Below the pieces are notes generated by a model. It saw only the letters and a program-made list of their open reading frames with translations. It made no database searches and had not been told where the DNA came from. This document shows, one piece after another, positions 29,745 to 38,318 of a stretch of DNA of 64,000 bases. This stretch comes from Lutimaribacter saemankumensis (GTDB taxonomy: Bacteria; Pseudomonadota; Alphaproteobacteria; Rhodobacterales; Rhodobacteraceae), in assembly GCF_900100005.1 (NCBI RefSeq), contig NZ_FNEB01000001.1:310001-374000 (forward strand), read 5' to 3'. The position numbers were made by a program, and so were the translations under genes. Within the stretch, counting starts at the first letter, position 1, and the number at the start of each line of letters is the position of its first letter.

Positions 29745-30524
29745 ATGCGGGGGAATTACACGCGCGACGGCTGGGTGGCGTTCGACGCCGACGCGGCGCT
29801 GCGTGATTGGCTTTCCGCCGCTTTGCGCCGCGCGCGCGAGGCGGTCGAAGATCCGGCGCAGCGCGCCAACGGGCTGGTCTGCGAAGGGACATGGTTCGTC
29901 GGTGTGGATGCCTTGCCGAACGACGCGTCGGGAACGCTGGACGCAACGCCCTTGACGGGTGTGGCCCGCGATTTCGCAGACAGCCTGTTCGGACCGCTGC
30001 CCATGCATCCTGCGCAGGTGTCGGTGATATGGCCGGGCTATCCGCGTCCGCGCGGGGGCGAAAGCGCAGGCGCGTTCCGCTATCGCCAGAGGCGCGATGC
30101 CGCGCATGTGGACGGGTTACTGGCGACCGGCCCGCAACGGCGGCGGATGCTGAAGGAACCCCATGCCTGGATTCTGGGGCTGCCCCTCAACCCCGTACCC
30201 GAGGGCGCCGCGCCGCTGGTGGTCTGGCCGGGCAGCCACCATGTCATGCGGCGTGCCTTTGTGCAGGCGTTCGATGGTGTGCCGCCCGAACAATGGCCCG
30301 ATATCGACGTGACGGATGTGTATCAAACGGCGCGTGCCGAAGTGTTCGAGACATGCGAGCGGCTGGAACTGCCCGCCCAACCGGGCGAGGCCTATCTGCT
30401 GCACCGGATGGCGCTGCACGGGGTCGCACCCTGGAACGCGGCCGACGAACATGCAGAAGGGCGCATGATCGCCTATTTCCGACCGGAATTGCCGCGGATC
30501 GGAGACTGGCTGCGCGCGGACTGA
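29745..30524 (+). CDS. Putative phytanoyl-CoA dioxygenase-like (Fe(II)/2-oxoglutarate) protein
   Basis: 259 residues, no signal peptide. An HVD (HxD) motif in RRDAAHVDGLL, followed far downstream by LHRMALHGVAPW and GRMIAYFRPE, gives the H-x-D...H...R arrangement of 2-oxoglutarate oxygenases of the PhyH group. Several Trp-rich strands (AWILGLPLNPV, PLVVWPGSHHVM) fit the jelly-roll core. It begins 3 bp after the TauE/SafE gene, hinting at a joint role in metabolism or export of an anionic product. The assignment rests on motif pattern only. Confidence 0.65.
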   Translation: MRGNYTRDGWVAFDADAALRDWLSAALRRAREAVEDPAQRANGLVCEGTWFVGVDALPNDASGTLDATPLTGVARDFADSLFGPLPMHPAQVSVIWPGYPRPRGGESAGAFRYRQRRDAAHVDGLLATGPQRRRMLKEPHAWILGLPLNPVPEGAAPLVVWPGSHHVMRRAFVQAFDGVPPEQWPDIDVTDVYQTARAEVFETCERLELPAQPGEAYLLHRMALHGVAPWNAADEHAEGRMIAYFRPELPRIGDWLRAD

Positions 30525-30528
30525 GCGA

Positions 30529-30759
30529 TCAGCGTTTCAGCCGTGCCGCGCGTCCACCGCGCCGCTTGGCCAGGCGCGGCGCGCGTTCGGGAAGCTCTGC
30601 CATGATGGTTTGCCGCTCCTCGGGCGCCATTTTCGACCAGCGGGTGATTTCGTCGATCGTGCGGTAGCAGCCGGTGCAGATGCGTTCCTCGGGGTGCACG
30701 ACGCAGATCTTCACGCAGGGCGACTCGATCTCTTTTCTTTGCCAGATGTCGTCTTTCAC
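30529..30759 (-). CDS. DUF1289 family small Cys-rich protein
   Basis: A 76-residue protein with four cysteines, C15-x3-C19 and C28-x2-C31, then YRTIDEITRWSKM, the signature of DUF1289, probably a small metal- or Fe-S-binding protein. The C-terminal third is strongly basic (KRRGGRAARLKR), so nucleic-acid contact is conceivable. Its ATG overlaps the ruvX stop by 4 bp, so it is the third gene of a ccmI-ruvX-DUF1289 run. Function is not established. Confidence 0.88.
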   Translation of the reverse strand: MKDDIWQRKEIESPCVKICVVHPEERICTGCYRTIDEITRWSKMAPEERQTIMAELPERAPRLAKRRGGRAARLKR

Positions 30760-31232
30760 AGCTCTGCCCTCAGATGTCGCAGGCGGTCGAGCGCCCCTTG
30801 CAGGATATAAGACGCGGCCACGTGATCTATAACCTCGGCGCGACGTTTTCGTGTCGTATCCGCCTCGAGCAGGGCTTTTTCGGCGGCTACGGTCGAAAGA
30901 CGCTCGTCCCAGAAGGTGATGGGAAGGTCCGTGAGCCGCGCCAGGTTTCGCGCGAATGCGCGTGTCGACTGGCAGCGCGGCCCCTCGGTGCCGTCCATGT
31001 TGCGCGGCAACCCCAGGATCAGCCCGCCGATATTGCGCGCGGCCACGATGGCCAGAAGCTTTTCAGCATCCAGCCCGAACTTCTTGCGGCGGATGGTTTC
31101 CAGCGGGGTCGCTACCGACAGGAAAGTATCGGACACGGCCACCCCGATGGTGCGTTCCCCAAGATCGAGGCCAGCCACCGCCTGCATAGGCGCCAATGCG
31201 CCCGCGAAACCGTCGATATCGTCGAAGATCAT
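30756..31232 (-). CDS. ruvX: Holliday junction resolvase-like RuvX (YqgF)
   Basis: 158 residues. The RNase H-like motifs are GLDLGERTIGVAVSD (first catalytic Asp), GLILGLPRNMDGTEG, and FWDERLSTVAAE with the catalytic Glu, then DHVAASYILQ with the last Asp. YqgF/RuvX proteins process rRNA ends or Holliday junctions. The start codon overlaps the ccmI stop (ATGA at 31229-31232), which fixes the start; a longer frame upstream is inside ccmI. The last 4 bp overlap the DUF1289 gene. Confidence 0.92.
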   Translation of the reverse strand: MIFDDIDGFAGALAPMQAVAGLDLGERTIGVAVSDTFLSVATPLETIRRKKFGLDAEKLLAIVAARNIGGLILGLPRNMDGTEGPRCQSTRAFARNLARLTDLPITFWDERLSTVAAEKALLEADTTRKRRAEVIDHVAASYILQGALDRLRHLRAEL

Positions 31233-32743
31233 TCCGACAGGCCTGCGGCGCGGGCCGCGTCGTCGATCAGGCCAAGCGCGGCCTGATCGTCCTCGAACGC
31301 GGCGCGTGCGGTCTGATAGGCGATTTTCGCGCCTTCGGCATCGCCCAGCACCCCGTAAGAGCTGATCAGGCGGGCCCATTCCTGCGGGCTGCCGCCATCG
31401 GCGTTCAGACGCTCGGCCAGGCGCGCGACCATATTGCGGATCATGTCCTGGCGGTCGTCAGGGGCCATTTCGGCTGCGTTTTCCATGTCTTCGGCGGTGG
31501 GGCCGGGCAGGGTGGCGGCGCCGGTCAGCCCTGCCTGGGCAGCAGCGGCGCGCACGGTGGCCAGCATTTGCGGCCGTTCGGCAAACACCTGTTGCGCCTC
31601 GTTGAAGATGGCCGTGGCGCGGGCAGTGTCGCCCAACTGGCCAAGCGCCACGATCAGGCGGGCCCATTCCTCGGCCGAACCGCCCTGGGTCGCAAGCCGG
31701 TTCATCAGCCGGTCGACCATTCCGCGCACCATTTCCTGGCGTTCGGCAGGCGTCATGTTGGCGGCGTTGGCCATGTCTGCGGCGGTGGGGCCGGGTAGGC
31801 TGTCCATCGCGGGCAGGGTATAGTTCACCCCGGCGCGGGCGGCCATCTCTTCGATCTGGCCGCGAATGGGCGCCACCCAGGGCGCGTCGGACGGCCCTTC
31901 CTTGAGCAGTGCGTCCCAGACGCGGAACGCCTGGTCGGGGCGGCCGGTCTGCGCGGCCATCAACCCCATGTAATAGCGTGCGGTGCCATTGCCCGGATCG
32001 CGCGCCAAGGCTGCGCGCAGCGCGGTTTCGGCCTGCGGCGAGACATAACCGCCGGCGGCAAGGATCATCATGTCGGCGTAATCGGCATAATCCGAAGCGG
32101 TCGCCTCGGCCCCCTTGATCGACAGCACCGCTTGCTGCGCCTCGTAGGCGGCCTTGAAATTGCCGAGCGCCGCCTCGTTGCGGGCCAGCAGGGTCTGGCC
32201 CTGCAGGTCGCCCGGACGTTGGGCCACGGCCTCGCGCAGGCGCTTGACCAGTTCGATATATTGCTCGGACGGGGTTTGCGGCAGGTCGGGCAGGGCCACC
32301 TGTGCCTCGGCCTGTTCCTGGCTGGGGCGGTTCTCACGGAATTCGCGGGCGGTTTCGATCCTGTCCTTGAGCCCGAGATCACCATAGCCCGGCGCCCCGA
32401 GTTGCCAGTAGATGCCGATCGCGCCAGCCACCAGAACGGCCGCGGTGCCGCCCGCCACGGCGCGCGACACGCCCGCGGGCTGGTCGCCGCTGTCGCGGGC
32501 CTCGTGCAATTGCGCGTCGGCGGCAAGGATGCGGCGCGAAATCTCTGCGCGGATGCGTTCTGCGTCGTCTGCCCCGATCACGCCACGGGCAAGGTCGCGG
32601 TCGACCTCTTTCAACTGGTCGCGATAGACGCGAAGGTCATAGGCGGCGGGGTGTTCGGCATCGCGCCGCCCCCGGACAAGCGCCACCGCCAACAGCGCGG
32701 CAACTGCCACGGCCAGCACACCGATGATGATCCAGAACAGCAT
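31229..32743 (-). CDS. ccmI: Cytochrome c biogenesis factor CcmI (TPR protein)
   Basis: About 504 residues. An N-terminal membrane helix (MLFWIIIGVLAVAVAALLAV), a cytoplasmic helix rich in Arg/Asp with YRDQLKEVDRDLARGVI, a second helix near residues 100-120, then a periplasmic TPR region. This is the CcmI plan: it chaperones apocytochrome c towards the haem ligase CcmF/H. The C-terminal part holds two similar units (GPTAADMANAANMTPAERQEM and GPTAEDMENAAEMAPDDRQDM), an internal duplication. ATG 32743 follows GGGAGG. It is divergent from the sox operon. Confidence 0.92.
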   Translation of the reverse strand: MLFWIIIGVLAVAVAALLAVALVRGRRDAEHPAAYDLRVYRDQLKEVDRDLARGVIGADDAERIRAEISRRILAADAQLHEARDSGDQPAGVSRAVAGGTAAVLVAGAIGIYWQLGAPGYGDLGLKDRIETAREFRENRPSQEQAEAQVALPDLPQTPSEQYIELVKRLREAVAQRPGDLQGQTLLARNEAALGNFKAAYEAQQAVLSIKGAEATASDYADYADMMILAAGGYVSPQAETALRAALARDPGNGTARYYMGLMAAQTGRPDQAFRVWDALLKEGPSDAPWVAPIRGQIEEMAARAGVNYTLPAMDSLPGPTAADMANAANMTPAERQEMVRGMVDRLMNRLATQGGSAEEWARLIVALGQLGDTARATAIFNEAQQVFAERPQMLATVRAAAAQAGLTGAATLPGPTAEDMENAAEMAPDDRQDMIRNMVARLAERLNADGGSPQEWARLISSYGVLGDAEGAKIAYQTARAAFEDDQAALGLIDDAARAAGLSE

Positions 32744-32835
32744 CTCGCCTCCCTTAGATTGGCCATTCATGTATAGGTGCGGGGGCGGGCAAAAAAGGGG
32801 TAAACTGACGCATGTCGCAACCACGCCGTATTGTG

Positions 32836-32849
32836 ACGTTTCGAAACGT
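32836..32849. promoter_or_regulatory. Perfect 14-bp palindrome between ccmI and soxB
   Basis: ACGTTTCGAAACGT is a perfect palindrome in the 183-bp divergent intergenic region, 77 nt before the soxB start. Its TTTCGAAA core equals the core of the palindrome at 7965-7978 between katG and oxyR. It is a good candidate operator for the sarcosine oxidase operon, with no identified regulator. Confidence 0.55.
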
Positions 32850-32926
32850 GGGCAAAACCGCCTGAAGGGTAAGTAAACACGCAAGCAATCCGTCATGGAT
32901 TCGTTCGCCGCGAGAATGGGGCCCGC

Positions 32927-34171
32927 ATGAAAAGATATTCCGTCTTTGCCGTCGCGCGTGAGGCTGCGCGCTATCACACCGGGTGGGAACGGGCCTGGAA
33001 AAGCCCCGAACCAAAGAAGAAGTATGATGTCATCATCATCGGGGCGGGCGGGCACGGCCTGGCCACGGCCTATTACCTCGGCAAGAATTTCGGCATCCGC
33101 AACGTGGCGATCCTGGAAAAGGGTTGGCTCGGCGGCGGCAACACGGGCCGGAACACGACTATCATCCGATCGAACTATCTGCAGGATCCCTCGGCGGCGA
33201 TCTACGAAAAGTCCCGCAGCCTGTACGAAGACCTGAGCCAGGATCTGAACTACAACATCATGTTCAGCCCGCGCGGCGTGATGATGCTGGCCCAGACCGA
33301 ACACGAGGTGCGCGGCTACCTGCGCACGGCACATGCGAACGCCCTGCAGGGGGTAGAGACGCGGTTTATCAAGCCTGACGAAGTGAAAAAGCTGGTGCCG
33401 ATCATCAATATCGACGGACCGCGCTATCCGGTTCTGGGGGCGCTTTGGCAACCGCGCGGCGGCACCGCGCGCCACGATGCGGTGGCCTGGGGCTATGCGC
33501 GGGCATGCTCGGACATGGGCATGGACGTGATCCAGAAATGCGAAGTCACCGGCGTTCGTCAGGAGGGCGGCCGCGTGGTCGGTGTCGACACCAATCGCGG
33601 CGCGATCGATTGCGACAAGCTGGGCATCGTCGTGGCGGGCCATTCGGGTGTTCTGGCCGAAATGGCGGGCTTCCGTCTGCCCATCGAATCCGTGGCGCTG
33701 CAGGCGCTGGTGTCCGAGCCGATAAAACCCTGCATGGACGTGGTGGTGATGGCCAACACGGTGCACGGCTACATGTCGCAATCGGACAAGGGCGAAATGG
33801 TGATCGGCGGCGGGGCCGACGGCTACAACAACTACACCCAGCGCGGCAGTTTCCACCATATCGAGGAAACCGTGCGCGCACTGATCGAGACCTTCCCGAT
33901 GATCTCGCGGCTGAAGATGCTGCGGCAATGGGGCGGCATCGTCGACATGACCGGCGACCGCTCGCCCATCCTGTCGAAAACGCCGCTGGAAAACTGCTTC
34001 ATCAACTGCGGCTGGGGCACTGGCGGGTTCAAGGCGATCCCCGGCTCGGGCTGGGGTTTTGCCGAGCTTATGGCCAAGGGCAGCAGCCCGCTTTGCGACG
34101 AGTTCTCGATGTTCCGCTTCCGCGAAGGCAAGTTCATCGACGAAAGCGTGGCCGCAGGGGTGGCGCACTGA
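32927..34171 (+). CDS. soxB: Sarcosine oxidase, beta subunit SoxB
   Basis: 414 residues. The N-terminal dinucleotide fold VIIIGAGGHGLATAYYLGKN, the GNTGRNTTIIRSNYL segment, and H183 in ARHDAVAWGY (the likely covalent FMN attachment) match the beta subunit of heterotetrameric sarcosine oxidase. It oxidises sarcosine to glycine in the cytoplasm, giving H2O2 and a methylene group carried by tetrahydrofolate. The close GWGTGGFKAIPG ending and the terminal SVAAGVAH also fit. It heads soxBDAG. N-methylglutamate dehydrogenase subunits are homologous, so that alternative is not excluded. Confidence 0.92.
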   Translation: MKRYSVFAVAREAARYHTGWERAWKSPEPKKKYDVIIIGAGGHGLATAYYLGKNFGIRNVAILEKGWLGGGNTGRNTTIIRSNYLQDPSAAIYEKSRSLYEDLSQDLNYNIMFSPRGVMMLAQTEHEVRGYLRTAHANALQGVETRFIKPDEVKKLVPIINIDGPRYPVLGALWQPRGGTARHDAVAWGYARACSDMGMDVIQKCEVTGVRQEGGRVVGVDTNRGAIDCDKLGIVVAGHSGVLAEMAGFRLPIESVALQALVSEPIKPCMDVVVMANTVHGYMSQSDKGEMVIGGGADGYNNYTQRGSFHHIEETVRALIETFPMISRLKMLRQWGGIVDMTGDRSPILSKTPLENCFINCGWGTGGFKAIPGSGWGFAELMAKGSSPLCDEFSMFRFREGKFIDESVAAGVAH

Positions 34172-34198
34172 TGACTGAACCTCGCACCCGGTTGTTTT

Positions 34199-34242
34199 CT
34201 CTTTCTGCAAATATCCCGGGGGTCCGGGGGCAGCGCCCCCGG
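34199..34242 (+). repeat. Intergenic GC-rich repeat element, copy 1
   Basis: A 24-bp conserved core (34199-34222, with AAATATCCCGGGGG in it) is followed by an 8-bp perfect hairpin CCGGGGGC/GCCCCCGG (34224-34231, 34235-34242). It sits between soxB and soxD. The core matches the reverse complement of 56167-56190 in 21 of 24 positions, and that copy also has an adjacent hairpin. Confidence 0.75.
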
Positions 34243-34265
34243 CATCCGGTCAAGGAGAGCGCGCA

Positions 34266-34595
34266 ATGCTGATCCTCGAATGCCCCTATTGCGGCCTGCA
34301 TGCCGACGAAACCGAGCTTGCCCCCGGCGGCGAGGCGCATCTGAAACGGTTCGGCCCGGGATCGTCCGATGACGATTTCGAAGGCTACCTGTTCATGCGC
34401 GAAAACCCCAAGGGCGTTCATTTTGAACGCTGGCGGCATGCCAATGGCTGCGGCAAGTGGTTCCACGCGGCGCGCGACACCAACACGCTCGAAGTGTTCG
34501 GCACGTACTCGGCGCAGACCACCGAACCGCCACAGGACATCAAGGACAAGATCTCGGCCAGGCGGCCGGGCTGGACGTGGAGAGAATTCGCATGA
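34266..34595 (+). CDS. soxD: Sarcosine oxidase, delta subunit SoxD
   Basis: 109 residues, the usual size. The zinc site is C6-PY-C9 with H58 and C62 (WRHANGCGKWFH), as in known delta subunits. It stabilises the heterotetramer. The gene follows soxB across 94 bp that carry the repeat element, and its stop overlaps the soxA start (ATGA). A GGAGAG ribosome site precedes the start. Confidence 0.93.
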   Translation: MLILECPYCGLHADETELAPGGEAHLKRFGPGSSDDDFEGYLFMRENPKGVHFERWRHANGCGKWFHAARDTNTLEVFGTYSAQTTEPPQDIKDKISARRPGWTWREFA

Positions 34596-37500
34596 GCACG
34601 CGTCTTGCACAGGGCGGCCGGTTCCTGAACCGCGCCCGGAAGGTCAATTTCACCTTCAACGGTCAGCACCTGACCGGGCACGAGGGCGACACGCTCGCCT
34701 CGGCCCTGCTGGCCCAGGGGCAGATGATGGTTGGCCGCAGCTTCAAGTATCACCGTCCGCGCGGCATGGTCGCCAGCGGTGCGGAAGAACCCAACGCGCT
34801 GGTCAATCTCGGCAGCGGCAACCGGCTGGAGCCGAACCAGCGGGCCACCACGACCGAGCTGTTCGATGGGCTGACCGCCACCAGCCAGAACCACTGGCCC
34901 AGCCTGGAATTCGACGTGGGCGCAGTGAACACCTATTTCAGCCGGTTCCTGCCGGCGGGGTTCTACTACAAGATGTTCATGTATCCGCGCGCCTTCTGGA
35001 AGCACGTTTACGAACCCTTCATCCGGCAGTCGGCGGGCCTTGGCCGCGCGCCCGAGCCGCATGTGCGCGACGAAGACACCTATGAACATTTCTACGCCTT
35101 CGTGGACGTTTTGGTCATCGGCGGCGGCGTCGCGGGTCTGCAGGCTGCGCTGACGGCAGGCCGTGCAGGCGCGCAGGTTCTGCTGATCGAGCAGACCGCC
35201 CATTGGGGCGGGCGGGCGCCCGTCGATGGCGGCACCGTCGATGGCAAGCCCGCGGCCGAGTTCGTGGATGCCGCCCTGGCCGAGCTGCGCGGCATGAAGA
35301 ACGTTGTGCTTCGCGACCGCTGCATGGGGGCGGGCGTTTACGATCACGGCTATGTGCTGGCCTATGAGCGCATCAGCGATCACGCGCCGGGGCCGGCCGG
35401 GCCGCGCCACCGGTTGTGGCGTCTGCGTTGCAAGCAGGTGGTGACAGCCACGGGCGCAATCGAACGGCCGCTGTCCTTTGCGGGCAACGATATCCCCGGC
35501 GTGATGCTGGCCAGCGCCGTGCGCGACTACGCCGTGAACTACGGCGTGTCCATCGGTGACCGCACGGTCGTCGTGACCAACAACGACGATGCCTATCGCA
35601 CGGCGATCACGCTCAAGGGGCTTGGGCTCGAAGTGCCGGCGATCATCGACGCCCGCGCCGGTGGCGGCGGTGCGCTGGCCGACGAGGCGCGCGCGCTGGG
35701 AATCCGCGTGGAAACCGGCAAGGCCATCGCCAAGGTCAAGGGCGCGAAACGCGTCGAGGGCGTGGCGATCTGCGCGCAGGCCGGCGAAGGCGCCGTGCTG
35801 GAGGAAATCAAGTGCGATGCTGTCGCCATGTCGGGTGGCTGGTCGCCGGTGGTGCATCTGTGGTCGCATTGCGGGGGCAAGCTGACTTGGGACGACGCGC
35901 AGGCGATGTTCCGCCCCAATGCCGATCTGGCACCCACGGGCGCAGCGGGCGAGGCGTTCGTGATCCCAGCGGGCACCGCGAACGGGTATATGGGCCTGGC
36001 CGAGGTTCTGGCGGATGCGGCAGCGGCCGGCGTGGCGGCGGCCAAGGCCGTGGGCGCCAAGCCGAAAAAGGCCGAGGCGCCGCAGGCGTCGACGCCTGAT
36101 GAGGCGCCGATCGAACCGGTCTGGCTGATGCCGCAGGGCGCCGACATCAAGCTGCGGATGAAGGCGTGGCTGGATTTCCAGAACGACGTCAAGGTCAGCG
36201 ACGTCCAGCTTGCCGCGCGCGAAGGGTTCGAATCCGTCGAACACGCCAAGCGCTATACCACGCTGGGCATGGCGACCGACCAGGGCAAGCTGAGCAACAT
36301 CAACGGCCTGGCGATCCTGTCGGATGCGTTGGGCCAGCCGATCCCGCAAACCGGGACCACGACCTTCCGCCCGCCGTATACGCCGATTTCGATGGGCGCG
36401 ATTGCGGGTGAGGCGCGTGGCAAGGTGTTCCAGCCGATCCGCCGCACGCCGTTGCAGGACTGGCACGAAGGGCAGGGCGCCTATTTCGAGCCGGTGGGCC
36501 ACTGGCGGCGGCCCTATTGCTATCCGCGCGGGGAAGAATCCCATGCGCAGGCTGTTGCGCGCGAGATCAACCAGACGCGCGGGTCGCTGGGGATGCTCGA
36601 TGCCTCGACGCTTGGCAAGCTGATCGTCAAGGGGCCGGACGCGGGGAAATTCCTCGACATGCTCTACACCAACATGATGAGCACGCTGAAGCCGGGGCGC
36701 TGCCGCTATGGCCTGATGTGCAGCGAGAACGGCTTTCTGATGGATGACGGCGTGGTCGCGCGGATCCACGACGACACCTTCCTGTGCCACACGACGACAG
36801 GCGGGGCCGACCGTATCCACGCCCATATGGAAGAGTGGCTGCAGACCGAATGGTGGGACTGGCAGGTTTATGTCGCCAACGTGACAGAACAATACGGCCA
36901 GATCGCCGTTGTCGGCCCGGATGCGCGCAAAGTCCTGGAAAAGCTGGGCGGCATGGACGTGTCGAAAGACACGCTGCCTTTCATGGCGTGGGCGGATGGC
37001 GAGCTTGGCGGGATTGCCTGCCGTGTCTATCGAATCTCGTTCTCGGGCGAGTTGTCTTATGAAATCGCGGTAGACGCGGGCCATGCCCGTGCGCTGTGGG
37101 ACAAGCTGCTGGAGTCCGGGGCCGAATTCAACGTCATGCCCTATGGCACCGAGGCGCTGCACGTGATGCGGGCCGAAAAGGGCTTTATCATGATCGGGGA
37201 TGAAACCGACGGTACGGTGATCCCGCAGGATCTGGGCCTCGACTGGGCGATTTCGAAGAAGAAAGAGGACTACATCGGCAAGCGCGCGCAGGAACGCAGC
37301 CACATGACCGATCCGCGCCGCTGGAAACTGGTGGGCCTGGAAACGGTGGACGGCTCGAAGCTGCCTGACGGTGCCTATGCGGTGGCCGATGGCAAGAACG
37401 CGAACGGCCAGCGCAACGTTCAGGGGCGCGTGACCTCGACCTATCATTCGCCGACGCTGGGGCGTGGCATCGCCATGGGGCTGGTGCTGAACGGGCCCGA

Positions 37501-37609
37501 CCGCATGGGCGAGGTGATCGAGTTCCCCGGAACCGATGGCAAGACCTACAAGGCCCGGATCGTCGATCCGGTGTTCTTTGACAAGGACGGGGAGAAGCAG
37601 AATGTCTGA
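34592..37609 (+). CDS. soxA: Sarcosine oxidase, alpha subunit SoxA
   Basis: About 1005 residues, the typical large subunit. The N-terminal [2Fe-2S]-ferredoxin-like region is followed by a dinucleotide-binding domain (VLVIGGGVAGLQAALTAG, around residue 175), a middle NAD/FAD module, and a C-terminal T-protein-like folate domain in the last 380 residues (SLGMLDASTLGKLIVKGPDA). Start ATG 34592 overlaps soxD. An upstream extension in the same frame runs through soxD and is spurious. The last 8 bp overlap soxG. Confidence 0.94.
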   Translation: MSTRLAQGGRFLNRARKVNFTFNGQHLTGHEGDTLASALLAQGQMMVGRSFKYHRPRGMVASGAEEPNALVNLGSGNRLEPNQRATTTELFDGLTATSQNHWPSLEFDVGAVNTYFSRFLPAGFYYKMFMYPRAFWKHVYEPFIRQSAGLGRAPEPHVRDEDTYEHFYAFVDVLVIGGGVAGLQAALTAGRAGAQVLLIEQTAHWGGRAPVDGGTVDGKPAAEFVDAALAELRGMKNVVLRDRCMGAGVYDHGYVLAYERISDHAPGPAGPRHRLWRLRCKQVVTATGAIERPLSFAGNDIPGVMLASAVRDYAVNYGVSIGDRTVVVTNNDDAYRTAITLKGLGLEVPAIIDARAGGGGALADEARALGIRVETGKAIAKVKGAKRVEGVAICAQAGEGAVLEEIKCDAVAMSGGWSPVVHLWSHCGGKLTWDDAQAMFRPNADLAPTGAAGEAFVIPAGTANGYMGLAEVLADAAAAGVAAAKAVGAKPKKAEAPQASTPDEAPIEPVWLMPQGADIKLRMKAWLDFQNDVKVSDVQLAAREGFESVEHAKRYTTLGMATDQGKLSNINGLAILSDALGQPIPQTGTTTFRPPYTPISMGAIAGEARGKVFQPIRRTPLQDWHEGQGAYFEPVGHWRRPYCYPRGEESHAQAVAREINQTRGSLGMLDASTLGKLIVKGPDAGKFLDMLYTNMMSTLKPGRCRYGLMCSENGFLMDDGVVARIHDDTFLCHTTTGGADRIHAHMEEWLQTEWWDWQVYVANVTEQYGQIAVVGPDARKVLEKLGGMDVSKDTLPFMAWADGELGGIACRVYRISFSGELSYEIAVDAGHARALWDKLLESGAEFNVMPYGTEALHVMRAEKGFIMIGDETDGTVIPQDLGLDWAISKKKEDYIGKRAQERSHMTDPRRWKLVGLETVDGSKLPDGAYAVADGKNANGQRNVQGRVTSTYHSPTLGRGIAMGLVLNGPDRMGEVIEFPGTDGKTYKARIVDPVFFDKDGEKQNV

Positions 37610-38180
37610 GCCTGTCAGCGCAGTGAAAAATGCGGTTTTCAGCGGAATCGTCCGGGTCGAGGATTGCGGTCCGCAAGGCATGATCACGCTGCGGAGCGAT
37701 GCGTCGAACGCCAAGCTGAAACAGGCCGTGAAGGTCGTGATCGGCGCCGACCTGCCGCCCGTGCGCGGGATTTCCGCCAACGGCGACCGTGCCGTGGCAT
37801 GGATGTCGCCCGACGAATGGCTGATCCTGCTGCCCTATGCCGAAGCACGCGCAGCCGAGGCAGAGTTGCGCAAGGCGTTGGCGGGAACGCATCACCTGGC
37901 GGAAACGGTATCGGACGCGCGCGCCTTCTTTCGCGTGACGGGCGATGCGGCCCGCGTTCGCGAAGTTCTGGCCAAGCTGGTGCCGGTCGATCTCCATCCT
38001 GCGCGGTTCGGAACCGGTGAAATGCGCCGCACACGTATGGCGCAGGTTGCCGCCGCGATCTGGCTGGAAAGCGAGGGCGAGGCGCGGGTGATCTGTTTCC
38101 GTTCTGTCGGCGCATATGTCTTCGATCTTTTGTCGGCAGCGGCCGCAAACGGAAGCGAAGTCGCGTTTTTCGACGCCTGA
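37602..38180 (+). CDS. soxG: Sarcosine oxidase, gamma subunit SoxG
   Basis: About 192 residues. VRGISANGDRAVAWMSPDEWLILLP and the C-terminal CFRSVGAYVFDLLSAA are typical gamma-subunit motifs. It completes the soxBDAG operon, with the start overlapping the soxA stop by 8 bp. A GC-rich imperfect inverted repeat just after the stop (about 38191-38220) may slow transcription but lacks a T-run. sodB follows after 138 bp. Confidence 0.92.
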   Translation: MSEPVSAVKNAVFSGIVRVEDCGPQGMITLRSDASNAKLKQAVKVVIGADLPPVRGISANGDRAVAWMSPDEWLILLPYAEARAAEAELRKALAGTHHLAETVSDARAFFRVTGDAARVREVLAKLVPVDLHPARFGTGEMRRTRMAQVAAAIWLESEGEARVICFRSVGAYVFDLLSAAAANGSEVAFFDA

Positions 38181-38318
38181 TCAATTTGTTGCGGCCCGAC
38201 CCTGATCCGGGGCGGGCTGCATGAATGCACATCCCGAGTGTATGTTGTGGGGTTGACGGCGCCCGCGCCGCAGCCCACTTATCCCCCAACGGCAATTCAA
38301 AACGAGGGGGTAAAACTC

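Noticed and set aside
38191-38220. Terminator after soxG
   Set aside because: The inverted repeat has mismatches and no T-run, so readthrough into sodB cannot be excluded and it is not listed as a terminator.
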